Of a stretch of 64,000 nt of DNA, positions 43,398 through 52,581 are shown one piece after another. Origin of the DNA: Pyrodictium sp. (GTDB taxonomy: Archaea; Thermoproteota; Thermoprotei_A; Sulfolobales; Pyrodictiaceae); assembly GCA_013540595.1 (NCBI GenBank), contig JABXKE010000002.1:620050-684049 (forward strand), read 5' to 3'. Position 1 is the first letter of the stretch, and every line of letters begins with the position of its first letter. The notes under the pieces are model-generated. The model made no database searches and had not been told where the DNA came from. It saw nothing but the letters and a program-made list of their open reading frames with translations. Made by a program: the position numbers and the translations under genes.

Positions 43398-44045
43398 CTA
43401 CTTCCCTGTTGGCTCTTCGGGTAGCTTGAAGACTATTTTCTCGTAGCCTCCTGTGCGCCCACCTCTCCTCCCATATATTGCTAGCACGTTCCCGCCCACT
43501 ATGTCCCAGTCTTCAGTGCCAGTACCCATGTCTACTTCTAGTATCCGTGAGCCTGGGGGGAAGACCCAGTAGGCCTCGTAGTCATACTCTATGTCCTCCA
43601 CATCGTAGTAGTTCTCGTACACGTTAACCCCGGGCCTTAGTGGTGCTTGGAACCGTAGCGCGAAGACTATGAATACCCTGCTCTTCCTCCCACGCTTGCC
43701 AATATCAACCATTACTACTCGCGGCCTAACCTTCTCCCCGTTAACAATAACCTTCTCCTTGTCTACGAGCTCCTGCATGCTATAGTAGAGCTTCGTGGTC
43801 TCCTCCTCGAAGAGCTTCTCGTCGCCTAGGACAGCGTCGTAGTAGCCTAGGGGGTCGACATAGTCGAAGACAAGGTAGTAGGATATGTAGCCGTAGCCCA
43901 CATAGAAGAAGCCCTGCCCATGAACAGGCTCGACAGCCTCACTAGCCTCCCTAAGCCATTCACTACTGACAAGCCTACGGTCTATCCTGCCCCCACGCCT
44001 TCTACGGCGAAGACTCAAACTCTGGTAGCACCACAGAGAGGACAT
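43398..44045 (-). CDS. Hypothetical protein with an Arg-rich start
   Basis: A 215-residue protein. The first 20 residues are Arg-rich (SLRRRRRGGRIDRR) and may be leader or wrongly included. The main part is rich in Tyr, Asp, Glu and Gly (GQGFFYVGYGYISYYLVFDY, DVEDIEYDYEAYWVFPPGS). It has no membrane helix, signal peptide or catalytic motif I know. It stands alone, upstream of tRNA-Ile on the opposite strand. Length and codon use suggest a real gene. Confidence 0.55.
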   Translation of the reverse strand: MSSLWCYQSLSLRRRRRGGRIDRRLVSSEWLREASEAVEPVHGQGFFYVGYGYISYYLVFDYVDPLGYYDAVLGDEKLFEEETTKLYYSMQELVDKEKVIVNGEKVRPRVVMVDIGKRGRKSRVFIVFALRFQAPLRPGVNVYENYYDVEDIEYDYEAYWVFPPGSRILEVDMGTGTEDWDIVGGNVLAIYGRRGGRTGGYEKIVFKLPEEPTGK

Positions 44046-44122
44046 AGCTCCCTATAGCCTATAACCGCTAAGCCTAAAACCCTACGAGAAGCCTACAAGA
44101 CACCACTACGGGGCCTGGGGGA

Positions 44123-44200
44123 GGGCCCGTAGCTCAGCCCGGTCAGAGCGCCCGGCTGATAACCGGGAGGTCGGGGGTTCAAATCCCCCCGGGCCCACCA
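44123..44200 (+). tRNA. tRNA-Ile (anticodon GAU)
   Basis: A full cloverleaf. The acceptor stem GGGCCCG (44123-44129) pairs with CGGGCCC (44190-44196); discriminator A at 44197, and CCA is encoded at 44198-44200. The anticodon stem CCCGG/CCGGG frames loop CTGATAA with anticodon GAT at 44158-44160, which reads isoleucine. The T arm contains GGGGGTTCAAATCCCCC. No intron is present in the anticodon loop. The high GC of all stems fits a hyperthermophile. Confidence 0.96.
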
Positions 44201-44372
44201 CAAATCCTTAAGAAGAACCTAAGAAGCATGAGTGCGCATAAGGCCCTCCCACTAAATAGCTCACTGCATGGCCCACACGTTATGGGCTTACACCTAAAAC
44301 AATGGGTAAACCGGAGAGGGCATGGCAGGGCAGGGACACGTAAGAACTAAGCTTTCCCCCGGGGAGTCTGAG

Positions 44373-44417
44373 CCCCCTCTAGGGGGTTCGAGACTAGTGT
44401 TGCTGGTAACCGTCTCG
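44373..44417. other. Tandem hairpins before the COG3044 gene
   Basis: CCCCCT (44373-44378) pairs with AGGGGG (44381-44386) around a two-base turn that in practice opens to a TCTA loop. CGAGAC (44389-44394) pairs with GTCTCG (44412-44417). Together with a CCCCGGGG palindrome just upstream they fill the leader before 44446. They could be a structured leader, a small RNA or chance in GC-rich sequence. The rest of the 44201-44445 gap shows nothing else. Confidence 0.3.
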
Positions 44418-44445
44418 TTTATCAGCCCCCGATTGCTGGTGCGTT

Positions 44446-46092
44446 TTGGCGTGGAGTGCAGTCATGAGTATTGGGAGGGTTCTCAGCAGGATTAACGGCA
44501 AAGGCTACCGTGCCTACCGCGAGCTACAGGGAGCCTCCGAGATTGTTGACGGGGTCAGAGTGCGCGTTGTACGTGTCCAGAGTGACCCATTTGCACCCCC
44601 TAGTGTTGCTAGGCTAGAGGCGAGTCTGCCGCCCTCACTACCCGAGTGGGCCCTAGAGGAGCCTGTACCGCTCTCAGACTTCTTGTACCGTAAGATGCAC
44701 GTTTTACTCCGCAAGGCAGCTGTAAAGATTGGCGAGGGCCGCAGCGGCTTCCTCGGCATCCCAAGGCCAGGCCCAGTAATGCTTCGCCGCAGCGGACTCG
44801 AGGTACATGGCAGGAGGCTCGTTGCACGTGTCTGGGTAGGCTTGCCCAGTAGGAGGCGCCGAGTACTAGCAGATGCTGCCCGCGAGCTTCTCCTACAAAA
44901 GCTCCCACGGACACTCCTAAAGGCTCTTAGAGCACTAGCCTCTGAGCAGGATAGCCTCCGACGCCACATCACAGCTTGGCAGGTGCAAGAAGATCTCCGC
45001 AAGAGCCTGCCACGCCACAAGCTAGTAGCCTTCGTGGGCGATGGCAGCATATTGCCGCGGCGCTGTGGCGGCTGCGAAGAACCACTACCCAATGCTGTAC
45101 CCTTCGAGTCGCCGCCAAGCCTCCGCGTGGAGGTAGAGACCCGCCATGGCCCAGTCACTGGGATGGGTATACGCCGCGGAGTAACAGTTGTAGCAGGCAC
45201 AGCATTCCACGGCAAGACAACGCTGCTCGAGGCAATACAGTATGGCATCTACAACCACATACCAGGCGATGGCAGGGAACGCGTTGTATCCCTACGCTCA
45301 ACAGTAAAAGTCCGCGCCGAGGACGGCAGGCGGGTAGCCTGCGTTGACATATCAACATTCATCCACAGCCTCCCAGACAACCGCGACACATACTGCTTCA
45401 CAACAGAGAATGCCAGCGGAGCAACAAGCATGGCGGCAGCGATACAGGAGGCCGTCGAGGCTGGTGCACAGCTAATACTAGTAGACGAAGACACCTCAGC
45501 AACAAACCTCCTCTTCTACGACGAGCGCGCTGAACCCCTGCTACGCCGCAAGACAGTGACAACAATCTCGGAGCAAGCATCCTCAATAGCCTCCAAGGCA
45601 TCACTAGTAGTAGTCTCGAGCGGCACAGCACCACTCATAGCTTCCGCCACAACAGTAGTAGTCATGGAGGACTACCGTCCACGAGACGCGACAACAGAGT
45701 CTAAGAAGATACTAGAAGGCTACCAGCCACCCCAGCAACGCTACAAGCCTCCGAGGCACCGTAGGCTAGAGCTCACACCCCGTCTCGTCAAGCCAAGACT
45801 CAAGGGTAGATGGCTGACAGCACGGGGCCTCAGCCAACCCTTCGATCTAGGCTTCAACGAGCAACTAGTCGAGGAGGGGCAGCTGAGGCTACTAGTAGCA
45901 CTATCTCCTAGGCTTCACGAGCTCCGGGGCATGACTATGAGGGAGATAGTATTGCACATTGATTCACTTATAGCCAAGGGTTTCAAGGCTCTCTTGGGCG
46001 AAGAACCTGACCCAGGCTATAGCGAGGTTAGAGGGATAGATGTAGCTATGACGATTAATAGGCTTCCAGGTATACGCATGACACAACAGTAG
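44446..46092 (+). CDS. Predicted ABC-class ATPase (COG3044 family)
   Basis: A 548-residue protein of the COG3044/PF09818 family. It has an N-terminal domain with LSRINGKGYRAYRELQG, a P-loop VVAGTAFHGKTTLLEAIQYG near residue 255, a signature-like ENASGATSMAAAIQEAVEAG, and Walker B AQLILVDEDTSATNLL, followed by VSSGTAPLIASATTVVVMED. The Trypanosoma MRB1590 homologue works in RNA editing, and bacterial forms are uncharacterised; an RNA-related role is possible. Length is usual. GTG or ATG start; I take 44446, with ATG 44464 as an alternative. It follows tRNA-Ile by about 245 bases. Confidence 0.88.
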   Translation: MAWSAVMSIGRVLSRINGKGYRAYRELQGASEIVDGVRVRVVRVQSDPFAPPSVARLEASLPPSLPEWALEEPVPLSDFLYRKMHVLLRKAAVKIGEGRSGFLGIPRPGPVMLRRSGLEVHGRRLVARVWVGLPSRRRRVLADAARELLLQKLPRTLLKALRALASEQDSLRRHITAWQVQEDLRKSLPRHKLVAFVGDGSILPRRCGGCEEPLPNAVPFESPPSLRVEVETRHGPVTGMGIRRGVTVVAGTAFHGKTTLLEAIQYGIYNHIPGDGRERVVSLRSTVKVRAEDGRRVACVDISTFIHSLPDNRDTYCFTTENASGATSMAAAIQEAVEAGAQLILVDEDTSATNLLFYDERAEPLLRRKTVTTISEQASSIASKASLVVVSSGTAPLIASATTVVVMEDYRPRDATTESKKILEGYQPPQQRYKPPRHRRLELTPRLVKPRLKGRWLTARGLSQPFDLGFNEQLVEEGQLRLLVALSPRLHELRGMTMREIVLHIDSLIAKGFKALLGEEPDPGYSEVRGIDVAMTINRLPGIRMTQQ

Positions 46093-46354
46093 GGTTTGAA
46101 GGAGGAGACGCTGACGCCGCAATGAGCGGTAAAAGCTGTCTGTGTGTCGTTGTATTGTAGAAATAATGTGTTGGTTGGGTTTTGGAACCTACACCCCTAG
46201 AGGGGTTTACTCCTTCCCGGGGGCTCTCACCCGTTCTAATATTGTCTCTCATCACTTATAAGCCTAGTGGTCTACAAGTGGGATCCAAGGGTTTTTATAG
46301 TAGAAACAATGACATTTATAGGGGACCTGTTTTCTCCTGCTTCCTCTCTTTGTG

Positions 46355-48139
46355 TCATGGTGTTGTAGTGTTTTGTTCAAGTATGCTTCTCAGCTCCTCT
46401 AGCTCTCTTTGTATCTCCTTGACAGCTTCTATTATAGTGTTGAGCTTCTCCTCTATTGACTCTATTTTCCCTGCTATACCCTGCACAGTCTCCTCTTTTC
46501 TCGTCTTCGAGGCCCTTACTAGTAGTTTTATGGCGTCTAGGTAGTCTATCTGTTTCCGTGGCTGTAGGCTGTGGACACGTGTAGTGTTAGCGTTGACTAA
46601 GTCTACGGATACGAGGCCTCTGTAGTCTCTTGTGACTATTGTTGCTTTCCAGTATAGTGTGCCATTGATTATTGCTGGTATGGGCTCCTCTATGCTTAGT
46701 TCTCCCCAGTCGTATACTGGGTGTGCTTGCTTGATGTAGCTCTCGACCTTGCTTACACCTATGAGCGGTCTTGGTAGTTCGTAGAAGAGTAGTCTTGGCT
46801 CTGTAGTGTTTGTCTCCACGTATATGATGTACTTAGCACTATAGGTCTCGCCTGGGGGTTCTGCCACTACGACCCAGTACAGCTTGCCAGTATTGTCTTG
46901 TACAAGGTATGGCTGGGGGTTCGTGCCGACGTCGCGTATGACGTAGGTGTTGTGGTAGAAGTAGTACTGTATGAAGCCTACTGCGTACCTACGTAGTTCA
47001 ACCCAGCTCCGCGCAATAGCTTCTGGGAGGAGCGGCACACCCTTTAGCCTCTCATCTGTATAAGCTTCACCAATCTCTACTACTTCAATACTGCCGTTGG
47101 GGTGGACTACTGCGTAGCCGTAGGGTATCCTTATGCTCGTTAGTATGCCACGCTTATAGGCTTCTAGTGGGACTATTGTGAGTAGTTCGCCTCTGTAGAC
47201 TATCTGGATGTTGTCTTCGAGTAGGGGCTTCTTCCCAGGGCCCGCTGCCAGCACTATTCTCCTCTCAAGACTGTCGACGTAGAATACGCGGAAACGCCTA
47301 TTGTGTAGGCCCCACTCAACTTCACTCCATGCAATCCTCACGTCTGGGGGGTACTTGTCGCCGTAGACAAAGACTGCTCCTAGGGGCCTCTTAGTGAACT
47401 TGTTCCAGAACCCTTCAGGCTCTATCAACCAGTTGTAGACGCTGTGGCTCCCATTGTAGTAGATGTAGCTGTCGCCTGGGTAGATGCGGTGTGTTGGCAC
47501 TTGTATGCGGTCGCTAGCGTAGGTGTAAGCGGTCATGAGTGGTATGAATCTCTTCAACCCGTTAACATCTATGGGCTCCTCCAGCTCTGCAACCTCTACA
47601 AGCCTCCCAGAAGCAATGGGAGAGTATACCGCCACGAATGCTAGTATGGCTAGTGCAGGGGCAACAACAAGTAGTAGCTCCCTAGAAAGCCTCCTAGCCT
47701 GCAAGAGCCCAGGAGGCAGCCTTGCCCCTCCCCTAGCCTTTGACCCGTAGGACAGGCTTGCATGGGTGATGATTGCGGCCATGACGAGTAGGGAGGCGAG
47801 CACTAGTGAGGCCTTAACGGATGAGAGTGTGTAGAGTGCAGTGTAGAAGAGTGCTGACCCAGTGACACCTGCCAGGAAGCTCTGCCGCCCATAGAGGCCG
47901 CGGTAGAGGGTTAGGGTCACCTTGTAGGCCAAGTAGAGGGTGACAACAAGGATAAGTGCCATACCGGCGAGCCCTAGGAGGGGCGTAGATGCTAGCCCTA
48001 CAGCTATACTGTTGAGGTAGAGTACAAAGCCTCCTGTGGCCAGCGAGGCTATCCACGTCACAGCAAGTACCCCAGCAACAAAATAGGCTAGAGAGGGCTT
48101 GGACACGTGGACACGTATCTCTACACTCAACCCAGGCAT
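46355..48139 (-). CDS. Polytopic membrane protein with large outer domain and C-terminal coiled coil
   Basis: A 594-residue protein. Five or so membrane helices occupy residues 15-180, then a large extracytoplasmic region rich in Tyr and beta strands runs from about 185 to 530 (PTHRIYPGDSYIYYNGSHSV, YAVGFIQYYFYHNTYVIRDV), and the end is a coiled coil (IAGKIESIEEKLNTIIEAVK). A UPF0182-like plan is possible, since those proteins also combine membrane helices with an outer domain containing similar DNTGKLYWVV strands, but I am not certain. Stands alone on the minus strand. Confidence 0.6.
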   Translation of the reverse strand: MPGLSVEIRVHVSKPSLAYFVAGVLAVTWIASLATGGFVLYLNSIAVGLASTPLLGLAGMALILVVTLYLAYKVTLTLYRGLYGRQSFLAGVTGSALFYTALYTLSSVKASLVLASLLVMAAIITHASLSYGSKARGGARLPPGLLQARRLSRELLLVVAPALAILAFVAVYSPIASGRLVEVAELEEPIDVNGLKRFIPLMTAYTYASDRIQVPTHRIYPGDSYIYYNGSHSVYNWLIEPEGFWNKFTKRPLGAVFVYGDKYPPDVRIAWSEVEWGLHNRRFRVFYVDSLERRIVLAAGPGKKPLLEDNIQIVYRGELLTIVPLEAYKRGILTSIRIPYGYAVVHPNGSIEVVEIGEAYTDERLKGVPLLPEAIARSWVELRRYAVGFIQYYFYHNTYVIRDVGTNPQPYLVQDNTGKLYWVVVAEPPGETYSAKYIIYVETNTTEPRLLFYELPRPLIGVSKVESYIKQAHPVYDWGELSIEEPIPAIINGTLYWKATIVTRDYRGLVSVDLVNANTTRVHSLQPRKQIDYLDAIKLLVRASKTRKEETVQGIAGKIESIEEKLNTIIEAVKEIQRELEELRSILEQNTTTP

Positions 48140-48439
48140 CCTCCATTACGGGAAGACAAGGCCTCCTCTAGGCGCTTTACGTGCCAGAGAAGCCTCTAGA
48201 GTTGCTATATACGTGTTTCCACGGGGGATATTGCGTGGGATAACGGGGGGTGTAATGAGGGTTCAGCATTGCCGGCAGGCGCGGTGGCGGCCATGTCATG
48301 CTCTTATACGGATACCACCCCGGCCTGTGCCTCTCAGCCTGTAGAGGCACACCCCTATCCTGCTCTGCATGTATCGGCTACCGATATATTTTAGTCTAAG
48401 CCATTCTACTAGTTGTCCTGAGACTGCCCCACGCGCTGG
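48140..48439. promoter_or_regulatory. Divergent promoter region before the ABC exporter
   Basis: A 300-base gap between a leftward membrane-protein gene and the rightward ABC exporter. An AT-rich stretch ATATATTTTAG near 48383-48394, after GGCTACCG, is a likely TATA element for the exporter operon. I see no ORF or stable RNA fold in the rest. Confidence 0.4.
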
Positions 48440-49444
48440 GTGGAGTTCTTGTCTTCATACGCCATCATAGCTGAGGAGCTTAGGAAGAGCTTTAATGGGT
48501 TTGAGGCAGTGAGGGGTGTTAGCTTCAAGGTGCGCTACGGGGAAGTCTACGGGTTTCTTGGGCCCAACGGTGCTGGTAAGACTACCACTCTAAGCATGCT
48601 TACTACCATGATTAAGCCTAGTGGTGGGCGCGGCATTGTGGCGGGATACGATGTTGTGGAGAACCCTGTTGAGGTACGTAAGAGGATTGGTGTTGTATTC
48701 CAGGACCCTACTGTTGATAGGGATTTGACTGCGTGGCAGAACATGATGATACACGCTAGCATATATGGCATACCTAGGAGTGATGCCGAGAAAAGGGCCA
48801 GAGAGTTACTAGAGTTTGTTGAGCTTGACAAGTTTGCCCACAAGCCTCTCCGGAGCTATAGTGGGGGCATGATTAGGAGGTTTGAGATTGCCCGTGCCCT
48901 ACTTGCTGAGCCCGAAGTAGTGTTCATGGATGAGCCCACAATAGGGCTTGACCCTCAGGCCAGGGCTAAGGTTTGGGAGGTCATACAGGAGCTTAAGAGG
49001 CAGGGTGTAACAGTGTTCCTCACAACACACTATATGGATGAAGCGGATAGGCTCTGTGATAGGATAGCAGTAATAGATCATGGCAGGATAATTGCTGAGG
49101 GCGCACCCGACGAGCTCAAGTCCCGTGTTGGCGGTGACACAGTGTATCTACGTGCTATAGATAGTGATAGCGCTAAGAAGCTCTTGGCTCTTGTGAGTGA
49201 ATATGGCGAGGCGAAGCTGGCAGCTGATAACGTCACAGTCGTCCTTGTAGCCAGTAATGCCCCATCTAAGATACCACAGATAATCTCTAGTGCAGAAAGA
49301 GCAGGAGTGAAGATAGTCGAGGCCCGCTATAATAGGCCGAGCCTCGACGACGTGTTCTTGCTCCTTACTGGGCGCCGCCTCCGCGACGAGGAGGGAGACT
49401 GGAGGATCTGGGGCCGGCTTGTGAGGAGCCGCTTGGGGAGGTGA
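48440..49444 (+). CDS. ABC exporter ATPase (DrrA/CcmA type)
   Basis: A 334-residue ABC ATPase. Walker A FLGPNGAGKTTTLSML near residue 38, Q-loop VFQDPTVDRDLTAWQN, signature YSGGMIRRFEIARALL, Walker B VVFMDEPTIGLDPQ and switch His in FLTTHYMDEADRL. The C-terminal 80 residues are the DrrA-type accessory domain, ending in DDVFLLLTGRRLRDEEGD. Such ATPases drive export of lipids, antibiotics or polysaccharide precursors. It overlaps the permease gene by four bases (GTGA). Confidence 0.92.
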   Translation: MEFLSSYAIIAEELRKSFNGFEAVRGVSFKVRYGEVYGFLGPNGAGKTTTLSMLTTMIKPSGGRGIVAGYDVVENPVEVRKRIGVVFQDPTVDRDLTAWQNMMIHASIYGIPRSDAEKRARELLEFVELDKFAHKPLRSYSGGMIRRFEIARALLAEPEVVFMDEPTIGLDPQARAKVWEVIQELKRQGVTVFLTTHYMDEADRLCDRIAVIDHGRIIAEGAPDELKSRVGGDTVYLRAIDSDSAKKLLALVSEYGEAKLAADNVTVVLVASNAPSKIPQIISSAERAGVKIVEARYNRPSLDDVFLLLTGRRLRDEEGDWRIWGRLVRSRLGR

Positions 49445-50292
49445 AGCCAGGCATGTCGAGGGAGTTGGCCACGGTGGATGAGGGCCTTAGGGGTTCTAGC
49501 AGGGTCTACAGCCCAGGCTTTTCATCAGCATTACTGGCTATGGCTTACCGGCAGGTTGCACGGTTCCTAGTAGCTAGGAGCAGGATGGCTAATGCTGTTA
49601 TCATGCCAGTTATGTGGCTAGTATTCTTTGGTCTTGGGTGGAGCGCTGCATTCAGCACGTTGAGAGGGGTGGAGCGCGCCCTCTTTGGGGGCCTTGAGTA
49701 CCTGGAGTTTCTAGCTCCAGGAATAGTCATAATGAGTGTGTTCATGGCCGGGTTTGGGTCTGGGCTGGGAGTCATATGGGACCGCGAGTTTGGCTACCTC
49801 AAGGAGGTCCTCGTGTCCCCAGCGCCTAGGCAGGCACTTATACTTGGTAGGCTTGTTGGAGACTCTGTTGTGGCGCTTGTACAGGGCTTGCTTATGGCGG
49901 TGCTAGTCTCGCTCGTGGCAGGGTGGCCGGGCACAGCAAGGTTTCTAGCTGCGCTCGCGGCGGCGTATGTTGCAGCGCTAGCAAGCTCTTCTATAGGCAC
50001 ATTCATCGCGCTGAGCATGAGGAGCCCAGAGGGCTTCCATGTAGTGATAAACCTCATAATGATGCCAATGCTCTTCATAAGCGGGGCCTTCTACCCAATA
50101 GAACCCCTCCCAGAGTGGCTTAAAGCGCTGGCATACATAAACCCGCTATACTACGCAGTAGACCTGTCGAGAGGACTAATGTACGGGGTGCACTCTACAC
50201 CCCTAACACTAGACGCTATAGGCCTACTAGCAGTATCAGCGGCATTCATAGCACTCGTAGTGGCTAAGTTCAGCAAAACATACCTAGCATAG
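49441..50292 (+). CDS. ABC-2 type exporter permease (DrrB type)
   Basis: A 283-residue permease with six hydrophobic helices and the ABC-2 layout: a cytoplasmic start, ARSRMANAVIMPVMWLVFFG as helix 1, ILGRLVGDSVVALVQGLLMA in the middle and FISGAFYPIEPLPEWLKALA as the conserved loop before the last helices. It starts with GTG overlapping the ATPase stop, so the two form one transporter. Substrate unknown. Confidence 0.9.
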   Translation: MKPGMSRELATVDEGLRGSSRVYSPGFSSALLAMAYRQVARFLVARSRMANAVIMPVMWLVFFGLGWSAAFSTLRGVERALFGGLEYLEFLAPGIVIMSVFMAGFGSGLGVIWDREFGYLKEVLVSPAPRQALILGRLVGDSVVALVQGLLMAVLVSLVAGWPGTARFLAALAAAYVAALASSSIGTFIALSMRSPEGFHVVINLIMMPMLFISGAFYPIEPLPEWLKALAYINPLYYAVDLSRGLMYGVHSTPLTLDAIGLLAVSAAFIALVVAKFSKTYLA

Positions 50293-50361
50293 AGACAGAG
50301 GCAAGGGAATCCGAGTGTTTGATTACTAGTTATAGGTGCTTTTAACTCCTAGCATGCACCT

Positions 50362-50887
50362 ATGCCTAGCTTTAAGTGGCCGGGTTTTTTAGTTGAGCCA
50401 AGCCATTATTGTCCGCGGCCGCCTAGCCAGGCGCGCACCCGAGAAGAGGCTGAGAAGCTGGGCGTCAGCGTTGACGAGTACCTTGTCGAGCTGCTTAGCC
50501 AGGGCCTAGAACCTAGAAGCAAGGCGGTAGAGTATGTTGAGGCGGCAAAGGAGCTCCTTCGTGAAGCGCGTGAAGAGCTTGGAAAAGGCAACGTCTGGCA
50601 GGCCGCGGAGAAGCTGTGGGATGCTACAGCGCTGGCTGTCAGAGCTTACGCCTACTTGAGGGACAGTAAATGGTTGACGGGTCATCGCGACCTCTGGGAG
50701 TACTCGAAGAAGCTTATTGGCGAGTTTGGAGAATGGGTTAATGATGCCTAAAACGCTGGAAAACGCCATGCATACATGCTTCTACGAGGGCTGGTGCAGC
50801 AAGAAGCACGTAGAACTCGCACTGAAGCGAGTCGAGAAGCTAGTCAAGGAGATAACCTCTAGGGTAAAGAACTCTATGAGCAAGTGA
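50362..50887 (+). pseudogene. PaREP1-family protein split by a frameshift
   Basis: The first frame (50362-50751) has the PaREP1 helix pattern VEYVEAAKELLREAREELGK then NVWQAAEKLWDATALAVRAY and ends ...GEFGEWVNDA. The family's C-terminal helix continues in another frame from ATG 50744: LENAMHTCFYEGWCSKKHVE, then LALKRVEKLVKEITSRVKN, to TGA at 50885-50887. The FYEGW motif is typical of PaREP1 ends. The two frames overlap at the junction, so a one- or two-base indel near 50744 is the simple explanation; translational coupling of two short ORFs is a weaker one. The N-terminal 30 residues look out of frame too. PaREP1 proteins are paralogous crenarchaeal proteins of unknown, HEPN-like function. 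Confidence 0.72.
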
Positions 50888-51060
50888 CTCTCCCCCATGA
50901 ATGGTTCTTGAGGGCTAGGCTACCATAGAGACTTAGAGACGAGTAGCATACAAGAGGAGAATGGAGCGCTCTCTCCTCCTTGGAGCTTAGATTCTAGCAT
51001 TAACACTTGTACAATATACTGAGGCATATCCTTGAGAGAGAAAAATCAGAGCGAACTATA

Positions 51061-51074
51061 GCATTATATAATGC
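51061..51074. promoter_or_regulatory. Palindromic TATA element
   Basis: GCATTATATAATGC is a perfect 14-base palindrome 22 bases before the ATG at 51096 and contains a TATA box. A regulator binding the palindrome would directly block TBP. The ribosome site GAGAGGTG lies between. The gap 50888-51060 shows nothing else. Confidence 0.5.
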
Positions 51075-51095
51075 GAGAAAAGAGAGGTGTGACAT

Positions 51096-51899
51096 ATGTA
51101 TATAGCTGGGAGGAGGCTTACCCAGCTAGTCGTTGTCATTGTTGTGGCTGCCGCGATAATAGCTGTTGCAGCATTCAACTATGACAATTTAGTAAAGTAC
51201 ATTAATCCTCCACCTCAAACGCCTCCTACTCCAGCACCTTTCCAGCCAGTAGTGGGCACCATTCACTCCACGGGGACACCCTCTATGCCTGCTAGTCTCC
51301 GAGAAGAAGTACTCAGCATAGTTAAGAACAGCAAGATAGTCAGAGAGGTGATAGGGCAGAGAGAGTTCAGCGTTAGCAGTGTGCTACCATGGATTAACGA
51401 GGAAGGCAGTATGGTCGGTAGTTGTGCACTCATAGACTTCCCTAGCCCAGTATGGCTCGAGTTCAACGCGTCTGACCCTAAGGGAAGGCCTCTAGAGTAT
51501 ATTGGATGGGTTAAACAACCCACCATATGTGTAGACCTTGCGTCTAAGAAGGTGGTAGGAGTCAACCCCTCGTTTAGTGTCAGCAATGTGCCAGGACAGC
51601 TACCAGCATCAATGAGCCCACAAGCTAGGATGCTTGTAGAGAGAGTGCTAAACGTAGCCAAGAAGTTCCTACAATAAAAGTATGGGCTAAAAGAGGACGA
51701 AGTAAACCTGACATTCTATGGTGTACTGAATGGTGTTGCAGCAGTATTAGCTACTCCTAGGACTAGAGACAAGCTATACAATGTCGAGATACTAATAAAG
51801 ATAGACACAAAGAACATGGAGGTAATTGAGGCATATAAGTACATCCCTCACGAGATATATGTTAATCCTAAATATGTAAATATAACGAAGAAGGGGTGA
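51096..51899 (+). pseudogene. Secreted two-repeat protein interrupted by an in-frame TAA
   Basis: Starting at ATG 51096, the protein has a signal anchor (LVVVIVVAAAIIAVAAFNY), a Pro-rich linker, and a domain REEVLSIVKNSKIVREVIGQ ... CVDLASKKVVGVNP. It stops at TAA 51675-51677, but the same frame continues open for 73 codons: KYGLKEDEVNLTFYGVLNG, YNVEILIKIDTKNMEVIEAY, to TGA 51897-51899. The second part repeats the pattern of the first (helix, then strands ending with a lysine and a hydrophobic strand), like PepSY-type repeats. So the gene is either cut by a nonsense mutation (for example AAA or CAA to TAA), or misread at this base. The next gene starts one base after the final TGA. Confidence 0.65.
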
Positions 51900-52344
51900 A
51901 TGCGCATGAAAGGATTAGTGCTTAAAGCTAGGGTAAAGATCTACTTTACAGTCACTCTAGTGGTATTTGCATTAGCTCTAGCTCTCTATAGCCTAGCTCA
52001 CCTTAAAGACATCTCTTGCAGGGCCTGCCACAAATACAAACTACTATACATTGTGCATTGACAGTGACTGCTTTAAGAATTGGGACTCAAACAGCGAGTC
52101 TGTCTTTGGCCCGTCTACAGCAGATTGACCAATAATACTAATATATTATGGTTATGCCGAAGTCGACAATATCAAGTCGTCTTATAGCTGGGGGCTTACA
52201 GGTTTCGGGAATAGCATGTATATGCTAATGACTGATGACGGTACAACATGGTTTATTGACCCAGATAGAGGAATGAAGGATGTCTTCACCTTTTCACCAT
52301 CACTAAATCTTTGTGGCTACACAATAGACAAAGTCTATGTGTTT
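51900..52344 (+). pseudogene. Decayed secreted-protein gene
   Basis: ATG 51900 follows directly after the previous stop and opens a signal peptide (FTVTLVVFALALALYSLAHL). The frame stops at about 52061. Another frame carries on with protein-like sequence: TNTNYYTLCIDSDCFKNWDS, then an in-frame TGA near 52126, then YGYAEVDNIKSSYSWGLTGF and MYMLMTDDGTTWFIDPDRGM. So at least one frameshift (near 52020) and one stop have accumulated. In the first frame a CRACH motif appears next to the shift; I consider it accidental. The 3' limit is uncertain because the sequence runs into a decayed toxin gene on the other strand. Confidence 0.6.
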
Positions 52345-52581
52345 CATGGGGTGTATTATCCCAACGGTATACGGTGCCATCTATGTGTCGTCTTTCCCAA
52401 TGTATAGCGATCTATTAGGCAATCTCCGCGAAATCCATACATCAATGAAGCTTTCATCGATGAGGTATATTCTTAATTTACCGTACACTATCTCTGCATC
52501 AACAACTATTTCCGGGTATAAGCTAATAGCAAGCTCTCTAAGCCTCTCGAGCACCTCATCTATGCTACCGCGTTCACTCAC
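52272..52581 (-). pseudogene. DUF6516-like toxin gene with a frameshift
   Basis: From GTG 52581 the frame reads IDEVLERLRELAISLYPEIV then GKLRIYLIDESFIDVWISRR and LPNR. The family normally continues with a Tyr-His-Trp segment and WDNAPH. This is present in another frame: AIHWERRHIDGTVYRWDNTP HETH. A single missing base near 52418 would join them. The family is found next to AF2212-like antitoxins in archaea. The end of the gene past ETH is uncertain. It overlaps the antitoxin remnant by four bases (GTGA). Confidence 0.68.

Noticed and set aside
44514-45248. A 244-codon frame antisense to the COG3044 ATPase
   Set aside because: The plus strand carries a P-loop, signature and Walker B in a continuous family match, so the minus frame is a shadow.
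51900-52061. A 53-residue CxxCH cytochrome-like peptide
   Set aside because: The CRACH falls exactly where coding passes to another frame, and no cytochrome fold could follow in seven residues, so the haem motif is probably accidental.
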